Of a stretch of DNA of 12,500 nucleotides, positions 6,040 to 12,500 are shown one piece after another. The stretch is from JAGOSA01 sp043718505. GTDB taxonomy: Bacteria > Patescibacteriota > Minisyncoccia > Phycocordibacterales > UBA9973. Every line of letters begins with the position of its first letter. The first letter of the stretch is position 1. A model generated the notes under the pieces. It was given only the letters and a program-made list of their open reading frames with translations, was not told the DNA's origin and searched no databases. The position numbers and the translations under genes are program-made. The DNA lies in assembly GCA_043718505.1 (NCBI GenBank), contig JAYSVN010000039.1, positions 1-12,500 on the forward strand, written 5' to 3'.

Positions 6040-6342
6040 CTATTCTTTATGAGAATGATCATGCCCGTGATGCGTATGTTCATGATGAGCGTGATGGTGA
6101 TGTTCAGGCGTCACTTTTTCATTGCGGAAGAGATTTTTTAGTTTTAGCTTGATGACGAAGAAAAGGTAGATAATTTCAATAATACCAAGTGTTGAAACGA
6201 CAAGAATAATAACAAACCAGGCCCTATCATTTCTGCGACTTGCGTGCCAAAGAGCGAGACCTTTCCAGAAAACGCTCCAAAGGACGAGCGCAATGAAAAT
6301 TGCTGTACTCTGTGTGTCCTTCAAATTCATCAATACATCCAT
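6040..6342 (-). CDS. DUF5652-family small membrane protein with His-rich C-terminal tail
   Basis: 100 residues. Two membrane helices are visible, about residues 12-31 (STAIFIALVLWSVFWKGLAL) and 42-65 (WFVIILVVSTLGIIEIIYLF), joined by the basic turn WHASRRNDRAW. The WKGLALWHASRRND..WF.I.LV..TLGI.EI.Y.F pattern matches DUF5652, a family I know mainly from CPR genomes; its function is unknown. The last 21 residues contain 11 histidines (EHHHHAHHEHTHHGHDHSHKE), suggesting divalent metal binding. By the positive-inside rule the loop and ends cannot be oriented with confidence. The gene diverges from ruvX and its -10 box lies 6 nt before the ATG. Confidence 0.85.
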   Translation of the reverse strand: MDVLMNLKDTQSTAIFIALVLWSVFWKGLALWHASRRNDRAWFVIILVVSTLGIIEIIYLFFVIKLKLKNLFRNEKVTPEHHHHAHHEHTHHGHDHSHKE

Positions 6343-6348
6343 TGCTCA

Positions 6349-6377
6349 ATAATAACGCACAATAGCCTTTGAGACAA
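6349..6377 (-). promoter_or_regulatory. Promoter of the DUF5652 gene (TTGTCT-17-TATTAT), probably leaderless
   Basis: On the - strand TTGTCT (6377-6372), 17 bp, TATTAT (6354-6349), then 6 nt to the ATG at 6342. The expected transcription start falls on or next to the ATG, and no Shine-Dalgarno is present. Confidence 0.5.
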
Positions 6378-6394
6378 CAGGGTTGTGGATAGGC

Positions 6395-6400
6395 TATACT
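6395..6400 (+). promoter_or_regulatory. -10 box (TATACT) for ruvX, probably leaderless
   Basis: TATACT ends 6 nt before the ATG at 6407, so transcription would begin at about the start codon. A TTGAGA at 6369 is the best -35 but is 20 bp away. No Shine-Dalgarno precedes the ATG. Confidence 0.5.
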
Positions 6401-6406
6401 AATGCC

Positions 6407-6871
6407 ATGAAATACCTCGGTATAGACTATGGCACAAAGAAAATCGGCTTGGCGGTCTCTGATGAAAACGGCAAAATAGCCTTTCCGCATTCTATTATTC
6501 CAACTGAAGGCAAGGATAAGGCTATCGAAAGCCTTATAGTAAAAGAGGGAATTAAGGAAATTGTTCTCGGTAAGTCTGTCGACCTGAAGGGGCAATCAAA
6601 TAAAGTTCAAGAAGAAATAAACGATTTCACTGCCTATATCGGTATGCAATTTGGTCTGCCTGTTCACTTTGTTAAAGAGTTTTTCTCTTCAAGTGAGGCG
6701 CGCCATACTGTTAAAAATGAAAGGCAGAGAAATAAGCCAGTGGCCAATCCTCATCGCGAAGGCAAGAAAACCACTGGTAAAAGTGCTGAAAATAATGGGA
6801 ATGTAGATGCGGAAGCTGCGGCTATCATTTTACAGCGTCACTTAGATACCATACAATTGAAGAACAAATGA
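6407..6871 (+). CDS. ruvX: RuvX/YqgF-family Holliday junction resolvase-like nuclease
   Basis: 154 residues from the ATG at 6407. An upstream in-frame TTG at 6383 would add eight residues that overlap the -10 box, so it is rejected. The RNase H-like fold shows the YqgF motifs: MKYLGIDYGTKKIGLAVSD with acidic D7, IVLGKSVDLKGQSN, VKEFFSSSEA with E91 (the usual motif is DERLTT-like, so the flanks are divergent), and VDAEAAAIILQRHL with D134. All three putative catalytic acids are present. Family members take part in 16S rRNA 5' end maturation and/or DNA junction processing; which applies here is not shown. The Arg/Lys/Asn-rich loop before the last motif (RQRNKPVANPHREGKKTTG) is typical of the family. 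The stop overlaps the next start as ATGA. Confidence 0.93.
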   Translation: MKYLGIDYGTKKIGLAVSDENGKIAFPHSIIPTEGKDKAIESLIVKEGIKEIVLGKSVDLKGQSNKVQEEINDFTAYIGMQFGLPVHFVKEFFSSSEARHTVKNERQRNKPVANPHREGKKTTGKSAENNGNVDAEAAAIILQRHLDTIQLKNK

Positions 6872-7260
6872 CCGAAGAACCCGTAAACGAAGAAAATAGT
6901 ATAGAAGATCTCAAGATTAAGGAAGATCCCAAAATCAGCATTGATGATGTTAAAAAGCTGGAAATCAAAATAGGCACTATTTTGGAGGCTGTTGCCGTAC
7001 CTGATGCTGATAAGTTGGTTATGTATAAAGTTGATCTTGGTGAAGCAAATCCCCGAACTATTCTCTCTGGCGTCCGACAATATTTTCCTGATATTTCAGT
7101 TTTAGTAGGTAAACAGGTGCCGGTCATTACTAACCTTGCCCCGCGTGCAATTCGCGGCATAGAGTCAAATGGTATGATTTTATATGTTACGAGTGATCCG
7201 GAAAATTTCACGACACTTGAGCCCGGTAAGAAGGTAATGCCAGGCACATCAATTACCTAG
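6868..7260 (+). CDS. Standalone tRNA-binding domain protein (EMAP-II / MetG C-terminal OB-fold)
   Basis: 130 residues. Residues 1-27 are an acidic, probably disordered leader; about 28-130 are the tRNA_bind OB-fold: KLEIKIGTILEAVAVPDADK, DLGEANPRTILSGVRQYFP, LVGKQVPVITNLAPRAIRG and SNGMILYV. This module is found at the C-terminus of methionyl-tRNA synthetase, at the N-terminus of PheT, and in free-standing proteins such as CsaA and Trbp111. No synthetase catalytic domain is attached here. It may act as a trans-acting tRNA-binding subunit for a synthetase lacking this domain. The ATG overlaps the ruvX stop (ATGA), implying coupled translation. Confidence 0.9.
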   Translation: MTEEPVNEENSIEDLKIKEDPKISIDDVKKLEIKIGTILEAVAVPDADKLVMYKVDLGEANPRTILSGVRQYFPDISVLVGKQVPVITNLAPRAIRGIESNGMILYVTSDPENFTTLEPGKKVMPGTSIT

Positions 7261-7304
7261 AAAAATTCTCCACGACTTGTACCTTAAAAAATTTCTAAAA
7301 AAAT

Positions 7305-8357
7305 ATGAAAAAATTATCAAATAACATTCATCTACCGGCAACAGGTAAGCGTTCATCGCTTGGTGTTTCGCTTGATGACCACCTCATTTCATATGCTGAG
7401 GTAATGGCAACACCTCACGGTATTTCAATTACCCGTTTTGGTGATGTGCCGCTTGAAACATTTAGTGCTGACAAAGAAAAGCATGCCCTTGAACTTGAGC
7501 GTATTTTTACCGCCCTTCGCCATCGATCAAAAACCAAGTCTCTTCATATTGCCATTCCCGACGGTACAGCTACTTTTTTTGAAATGACCTTGCCGGAAAG
7601 TGACCCTTTTCTCCTCGACCACATGGTTGAAAGGGAAGTGAAAAAGGCTCTTGGCGACAGACACGATTTTGTTCTCCAGACTGAAATTTTATATAAGGAA
7701 AAAAACAATACGAAAGTAGCTGTGACGATGCTGCCGCAGGATCCGATTAATCAAATGAAGGCCTTGGCCAAGAAAACTGGTTTCAAGCTCGAATATGTCG
7801 GCCTCACGACTGAAGTGGTTGCTGAACTAGTTAATAAAAATGAAGTGGCCAGCATTATCATTTCAATTAAAGCCCGCGAAACGTCCATTGCTATTCTCTC
7901 GAAAGGCTCGCTTGTAATTGAAGAAATTGTGGCAACAGGCACTGACCTTTGGTCACTCAAAATTGCTGAGCATTTTATGATTAAACACAATACTGCTTCT
8001 GAAGCACTCTTTTTCGAAGGTATCTCCATGACTCAAAAAAATGGTATTGGAGAGGCGCTACGCGGAGAATTACACAAAATTACCGAAGCCGCCGAAAAAA
8101 TGTTTCTCTACTGGCATGTTGATTGTCGCAAGGAAAAAGAATGTAAAGTCGGGCAGGTGACCTTGGCTGGGTACGGCGCCAGTATTCCGGGTATAGAAAA
8201 TTACCTCGAAACTGCGCTTAATATTGAAATGAGAACACCGGAGCCGTTTAAAGATATTACATTTGTGAGCGAAGTGCCTGAAATGACTGAAAGTGAAAGT
8301 CTGCACTATTTGCCGGCTTTAGCGCTGGCCTTTAGGGGTTTGAAGAAAAAGGAATAA
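7305..8357 (+). CDS. pilM: PilM-like type IV pilus assembly actin-fold ATPase
   Basis: 350 residues, no signal peptide or membrane helix. The actin/FtsA-like layout of PilM is visible: an N-terminal strand pair SLGVSLDDHLISYAEV, the SLHIAIPDGTATFFEMTLPE segment, DHMVEREVKKAL, AVTMLPQDPINQMKALAKKTGFKLEYVGL, a second subdomain opening ASIIISIKARETSIAIL, and the C-terminal VTLAGYGASIPGIENYLETAL (usually GGxA/S..PGL). The first phosphate loop (DDHLI rather than GSSSIK-like) and the GYG in place of GGG are divergent, so nucleotide binding is uncertain. PilM normally recruits PilN/PilO at the inner membrane; neither is next to it here, since the following gene is convergent. It starts 44 bases after the tRNA-binding gene in an A-rich stretch with no clear Shine-Dalgarno. 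Confidence 0.8.
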   Translation: MKKLSNNIHLPATGKRSSLGVSLDDHLISYAEVMATPHGISITRFGDVPLETFSADKEKHALELERIFTALRHRSKTKSLHIAIPDGTATFFEMTLPESDPFLLDHMVEREVKKALGDRHDFVLQTEILYKEKNNTKVAVTMLPQDPINQMKALAKKTGFKLEYVGLTTEVVAELVNKNEVASIIISIKARETSIAILSKGSLVIEEIVATGTDLWSLKIAEHFMIKHNTASEALFFEGISMTQKNGIGEALRGELHKITEAAEKMFLYWHVDCRKEKECKVGQVTLAGYGASIPGIENYLETALNIEMRTPEPFKDITFVSEVPEMTESESLHYLPALALAFRGLKKKE

Positions 8358-8389
8358 TAGTAGCGTATATATTACACATATTGAGCAAG

Positions 8390-10264
8390 CTATTTTGCCA
8401 CAGTAGCGCTGTTTGTTGGTAATTCAAGAAAGAACGTCGTGCCAGCATTTTCCTCTGACTCAAACCATATCTTGCCACCATGACCCTCTATGATAGCCTT
8501 TGCAATATAGAGACCAAGCCCCGTACCTTCCGTTTCAGCAGTCTGCACATTGTCGGCGCGAAAAAACTTCTCGAACATTCGGGATTGCTGTTTGGCCGGT
8601 ATGCCGAGCCCGGTATCTTTTATGGTAATGAGTACTTTTCTTTCCGTCGATATGTCTTTAAAATCAATCATTACTTTGCCGCCCTTCTTGGAATACTTAA
8701 CAGCATTCGAAAGAAGGTTAGCAAAGACTTGGCGGATTTTATCGGCATCGAGTGGTAATTCATATTTTGTCGGGAAGTCCGCGGATTTCTCCAAAGTTAC
8801 TTCATGAGCATGAGATAGTCCAACAAGATCAGAGGTGAGCGAATCGATTATTTCAACGACATTCGTCGGTTTTTTCTTGATCTCAAACTTTGTGCCTGTT
8901 TCAATTCGAGAAACATTGAGCAATTCTTCGACAAGCTTGATCATGCGTTCATTACTGCTGTGTATTTGATCCAGAAAATCTTTTTGCTCCGGAGAGACCG
9001 CCCCTGCTTTACCTCGAAGCATGAGCTCGGCAAACCATTTGATACCAGTGAGCGGAGTACGCAATTGATGAGATGCAACTGAAACAAATTCTGATTTCAT
9101 TTTCTCAATCTGCTCACGCTCCAAACTTGTGCTCATCCATTTACCCATGAGTCTTACAAAATCACGATCACTGTCGGTAAAATCGGGATGATGCGGATCT
9201 GGAGCCATAAACGCCAGTGTTCCGTGGAGCTCTCCAAATACTTTGACCGGCACTCCTATGTATGCCTCCAACACGAATTTTTTATAACACGCATGTGCTT
9301 TGTGTTCATCGGTTTTCATTTCATTTATGGAAAACACGTCATCTTTTTTGACGGTTATGTCGCAATACGTTTCTTCAAGGTTGAATACGTCTCCTTCTTT
9401 TAGTCCGCCGTCCGGCACAACACAATATTCCACGGTAAATTTGCCCTTTTCTATGTGGCTCAATACCGCAATTTTGGTGCTGAGCGTCTTTGATCCGATC
9501 GCAAGCGCGGCACGAAACTGATCAGCCAGGTTTTCTCCTTTATGTGTCGTTATCTCATAGAGTGTTCGCAGTCTCTCTTCACCATTTTCAAGTTCCTGCA
9601 TAAATGCCACTTGATGCTTTCGTGATCGGTAAAAAAGGAAAAGAATAAATAAAATAAGTACGGTCACTGATAGAGGAAGCGATGCGGCATACAAAATATT
9701 CCACTTTAGAGCTTGGGCGCTAATATCAATTCCCGCCACAGCCACAAGCATATTTGTGTCGTGATCAACAACTGGAGCATAACCGGATATCCATGTACCC
9801 CATTCATCTGTATACGGACCTTCGACAAAAGCAATGCCGGTATAGGCGTTTTGTAACTTGAATTCGCTCGCATCATCATAAAAATCTCCTGGAAGTGAGA
9901 TATCTTCCGATTCAGCAGATTCAGAATCTGCGTAAAAGAAAAGTCTATCGTCCCGAAAGCCCATGAGATAAATAAAATGAGTATCTGGATTAACCACTCT
10001 TACCTGTATCATCTGTGCCTTCAGGTCTTGATAGGCCGGCATATAAAGATCGGAGAGTGTGCCCGAAAGAGATGACAGGGATTCACCATGGATTCCAGCT
10101 GCTATAGTCTCGGCACGGGTCAAAAGCCGTTTTCGCTCACGCATTTCGGTCTGTCGTGCGACAAAAATAGTAACACCTGTTCCAATAAAAAAGACAACAC
10201 TCGCGACGAGAAGCCAGTATCGCAGATGTATTGAAGTGAATTTATTTTTTAATTCTTTTTTCAT
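8390..10264 (-). CDS. Membrane sensor histidine kinase with extracellular sensor and GAF domain
   Basis: 624 residues. Helix 1 at about 16-35 (YWLLVASVVFFIGTGVTIFV), an extracellular segment about 37-188 with a Cache/PAS-like look (FIYLMGFRDDRLFFYADSE, FVEGPYTDEWGTWISGYAPV), and helix 2 at about 191-212. A GAF domain follows at about 230-380, then a HisKA dimerisation helix with phospho-acceptor H399 in SVASHQLRTPLTG. The HATPase_c domain carries the N box LLSNAVKYS (around 520), G1 DTGLGIP, F box FEKFFRAD and G2 GTGLGLYIAK. The kinase core is complete and should be active. The ATG lies 23 bases inside the 3' end of the surface-protein gene, so the pair is one transcript with coupled translation. 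No response regulator lies in the window. The ligand of the sensor region is unknown. Confidence 0.93.
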   Translation of the reverse strand: MKKELKNKFTSIHLRYWLLVASVVFFIGTGVTIFVARQTEMRERKRLLTRAETIAAGIHGESLSSLSGTLSDLYMPAYQDLKAQMIQVRVVNPDTHFIYLMGFRDDRLFFYADSESAESEDISLPGDFYDDASEFKLQNAYTGIAFVEGPYTDEWGTWISGYAPVVDHDTNMLVAVAGIDISAQALKWNILYAASLPLSVTVLILFILFLFYRSRKHQVAFMQELENGEERLRTLYEITTHKGENLADQFRAALAIGSKTLSTKIAVLSHIEKGKFTVEYCVVPDGGLKEGDVFNLEETYCDITVKKDDVFSINEMKTDEHKAHACYKKFVLEAYIGVPVKVFGELHGTLAFMAPDPHHPDFTDSDRDFVRLMGKWMSTSLEREQIEKMKSEFVSVASHQLRTPLTGIKWFAELMLRGKAGAVSPEQKDFLDQIHSSNERMIKLVEELLNVSRIETGTKFEIKKKPTNVVEIIDSLTSDLVGLSHAHEVTLEKSADFPTKYELPLDADKIRQVFANLLSNAVKYSKKGGKVMIDFKDISTERKVLITIKDTGLGIPAKQQSRMFEKFFRADNVQTAETEGTGLGLYIAKAIIEGHGGKIWFESEENAGTTFFLELPTNSATVAK

Positions 10265-12500
10265 CTTTTTCTACAGGATTATTGAGAACATGTTCTTTTC
10301 GTCGAGAATAGATATAGAAAGTTCCGAACAATAAAACCAAGAGTGTAAGCAGTGTCGTCGGAAGGTTAGTATAAGTAAGAATAGCAGCCGCCGGACTTTT
10401 CTTGACATAGAACGTGCTCACAACCGACGGCTTTGACTTGACCTTACTTCCAGGATCATAAGTAACCGCAAAGACAGTATGTTCGCCTGGGGCTAGTTCC
10501 AAATTACTCTGATCATGGCTAAAGCTCCATCGCCCTGTCTCATCGGCGTCCGTAGTGTATACAACAACTTGATCAGAATGAATAAAGAGAACGACTTTAG
10601 CTTTTGGAATACCCGTGCCAGTGAAATTGATTGTTTGTCCCGTGAGTGATTTCTCAACGAGAGAGACCTCAGGTTTTGCAAGCACTCCGGATTCTCGGCT
10701 CTCGGCGATGCTCTTTAGCTCGGGGGTATTTTGTAAAACTGAATCGGTGGTCGAGATAAAGGAGCTTGATAAACCGTTTCCACTTGATTGTTGATTATTA
10801 ATATTATTTGTGCCGGAATTTCCGTTTCCACCTCTGTTCTCATTGGTTGTTAGGGAAATAATAGGTCCGTTTCCACCACCTGAGGAAGAACCTCCGCCAA
10901 CCGAAACATTGATAGCGCCGCCGGAACCTACTTCCACTTGTGGCGTCTCAATCACACTTCCTGAATTTTCATTAGGAGTTACCGATACCGGCATACTCAA
11001 GACGATCAAATCAGAAACAATAGTGCCTCCTACGCCGAAGCTCGTGTAAAATTTGGCATACACTCTGTACGTTCCGCTCTCGCAAACGAGAAGACCTTCG
11101 CACACATTCCACACAGTGCTGGGTGCGTATTCTTGCAGGCTCGCGCCGCTCATGTCGCTCTCGTTTGAAATGAGCATGAGCGCGGCGTCTTCTCCTCCGG
11201 TGAGCGCAAGTGTCACGTTCCTATTGTCCGTCTCGCTCGTAGCTTCATTAATGACAATTCTGAATCCTCCGGAAGGCGCGCTCGGAGGAAGTATACTGTT
11301 GTTTGGCAGAATATCTCCTACACTAATACCTCCGGAAATTTCATCAGAAGAGCCTGTTTGTGATGAATCCGGCGAATCCGGGGTAATTTCTACATTTCCA
11401 TTCACTACAGATTGGGCCTGTGTTCTAAACGATGCTACGACAGACGTTTGTTCATGAGCGTAATCGTCATATGTGGTAATTTTTGCATAGTAAAGAGTGT
11501 CGGCAGTAAGTCCTGTGATAACGGTGCGATCCGTACCAGCGATAAGAAGATCGTTGTCTCTCGACGGTCCCCAAAGACGTACGTTAGCAGGATTATCTAG
11601 TGATCCGCTCGCAACACTTTGGCTATCCGTGCCATAGGTAATGATATAGCGGTCAAAGTTGCTGTCATCAGACGGCGACCAGTGCCACAAAATTTGATTC
11701 GTGTTTGATTCAACTCCTCGGAGCGCCGAAAGCCCGATTGGAGCTCTTGTGTCTACGGCAAAATCAGTTGTTGTGACGCTCTCATTGCCGTAAGTATCAG
11801 TAGTGGTAATGCGTGCGGTTATTGTTCCCTCAAAATTAGGGAAGTCCGCGTCGGCGTTCCAGAGAATAGTGCGCGTACCGGTAGTAACATCTCCAATTGC
11901 ACCGCTTGCGGATGCTCTCGGTACTGCCCATGTCAGTCCATTATCGGATGACAGAGCGAGAGCTACCGCAACAGGAGAATTTGTATCGCTGAGCGTGTAT
12001 GAAAGTGTTGCTGTACCACTGTCATTCATTTGAGTTCCCGTAAAAGAAGATATGACCGGTGCTTTGGTATCAATCCGAACTGGATAAAATGTCTCTGCCG
12101 GACCAGTTATAAGTCCGTCATTTGCTCGAAGCCGTACATAAATATTACCGGCATAATTCGGCAGATCAGCTTTCGCATTCCAGACAAAGGCATGTCCAGT
12201 GCCGGAATCTCTGGCAACAAGTCCGTTTGTGCCATCATGGCCCTGGTCCAGAGTCACCGCTGTCATCATGTTTTGTTCGCCAGCAAACGCACCGGTGGTG
12301 GAATACTCATAAACAGGGATTGAAACAAAATCGTTGTCCGCATCTCGGGCTGTGTAGAGGATATCGACGGACCCGTCATCAACTTTTTGTGTTGCGAGAG
12401 TTATGTTAAGTGCCGGAGCTTGATTACTGCACCCTAGATAGTTTGCATTGATCTGTGCCAGTGTAAGTGCTTCGAGAAAAAATCCAGCTGAAACACAACC
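10242..12500 (-). CDS. Large Ig/fibronectin-repeat surface protein with C-terminal membrane anchor (5'-truncated by window edge)
   Basis: The frame is open without a stop from the right edge (752 codons visible). An internal ATG at 12269 is in mid-domain and is not the start. In visible numbering, three beta-sandwich modules occur at roughly 27-125, 126-230 and 235-365; the first two share the FVWNAKADLPNYAG / ILWNADADFPNFEG and VRIDTKAPVI / AVDTRAPIGL repeat marks. The third is fibronectin III-like (NQILWHWSPSDDSNFDRYII, LTADTLYYAKITTYDD). A Ser/Gly/Asn-rich linker (GGGSSSGGGNGP, NNINNQQSSGNG) precedes a final Ig-like module (INFTGTGIPKAKVVLFIHSD, ETGRWSFSHDQSNLELAPGEH). A membrane helix (LPTTLLTLLVLLFGTFYIYS) and a basic tail end it. 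It is therefore anchored and exposed outside, likely in adhesion or envelope structure. It overlaps the histidine kinase gene by 23 bases. Confidence 0.88.
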   Translation of the reverse strand, partial: GCVSAGFFLEALTLAQINANYLGCSNQAPALNITLATQKVDDGSVDILYTARDADNDFVSIPVYEYSTTGAFAGEQNMMTAVTLDQGHDGTNGLVARDSGTGHAFVWNAKADLPNYAGNIYVRLRANDGLITGPAETFYPVRIDTKAPVISSFTGTQMNDSGTATLSYTLSDTNSPVAVALALSSDNGLTWAVPRASASGAIGDVTTGTRTILWNADADFPNFEGTITARITTTDTYGNESVTTTDFAVDTRAPIGLSALRGVESNTNQILWHWSPSDDSNFDRYIITYGTDSQSVASGSLDNPANVRLWGPSRDNDLLIAGTDRTVITGLTADTLYYAKITTYDDYAHEQTSVVASFRTQAQSVVNGNVEITPDSPDSSQTGSSDEISGGISVGDILPNNSILPPSAPSGGFRIVINEATSETDNRNVTLALTGGEDAALMLISNESDMSGASLQEYAPSTVWNVCEGLLVCESGTYRVYAKFYTSFGVGGTIVSDLIVLSMPVSVTPNENSGSVIETPQVEVGSGGAINVSVGGGSSSGGGNGPIISLTTNENRGGNGNSGTNNINNQQSSGNGLSSSFISTTDSVLQNTPELKSIAESRESGVLAKPEVSLVEKSLTGQTINFTGTGIPKAKVVLFIHSDQVVVYTTDADETGRWSFSHDQSNLELAPGEHTVFAVTYDPGSKVKSKPSVVSTFYVKKSPAAAILTYTNLPTTLLTLLVLLFGTFYIYSRRKEHVLNNPVEKDEKRIKK

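Noticed and set aside
6383..6406. Upstream TTG start for ruvX
   Set aside because: It would place the -10 box inside the gene and adds eight residues that the family lacks.
10810..12409. Several + strand frames opposite the large surface protein
   Set aside because: They are short, lack starts and known domains, and lie opposite a continuous domain-rich frame.

Overview
The window looks like part of a Candidate Phyla Radiation (Patescibacteria, Parcubacteria-like) chromosome. This is an inference from gene content: a DUF5652 small membrane protein, an ORF6N-domain protein, a standalone tRNA-binding OB-fold protein, an orphan PilM-like ATPase, and long wall-less-type surface proteins built from Ig/fibronectin modules with C-terminal membrane anchors. 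Base composition is moderate and codon use looks uniform by eye. No transposase, integrase or CRISPR array is visible.

Region 1 (1-4748, + strand) is a cohesin/dockerin surface locus. A secreted protein cut off by the left window edge carries a fibronectin type III module, a 15-glycine linker, two Ig-like modules and a C-terminal dockerin-like duplicated calcium-binding segment, with no membrane anchor. Immediately downstream, tightly spaced on the same strand, are three single-pass membrane proteins. Each has a signal peptide, one cohesin domain, a spacer, a transmembrane helix and a different cytoplasmic tail. The simplest reading is that the membrane cohesins hold the dockerin protein, and perhaps other dockerin proteins, on the cell surface. 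This is the most interesting system in the window.

Region 2 (4759-5971, - strand) holds an ORF6N gene containing a perfect 16+1+16 palindrome inside its coding sequence. Upstream of it is a leader with overlapping terminator and antiterminator-like hairpins, then a 70-nt tRNA-like gene with a good acceptor stem and T arm but an abnormal core, then a normal tRNA-Ser(UGA) with its own intrinsic terminator.

Region 3 (6040-8357) contains a divergent pair, DUF5652 (-) and ruvX (+), whose predicted -10 boxes sit so close to the start codons that both messages may be leaderless. ruvX overlaps by 4 bases a tRNA-binding-domain gene, and a PilM-like gene follows.

Region 4 (8390-12500, - strand) is a two-gene operon. 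A large membrane-anchored Ig/fibronectin surface protein, running off the right edge, overlaps by 23 bases a hybrid-sensor membrane histidine kinase with an extracellular sensor, a GAF domain and a complete kinase core. No response regulator is in view.
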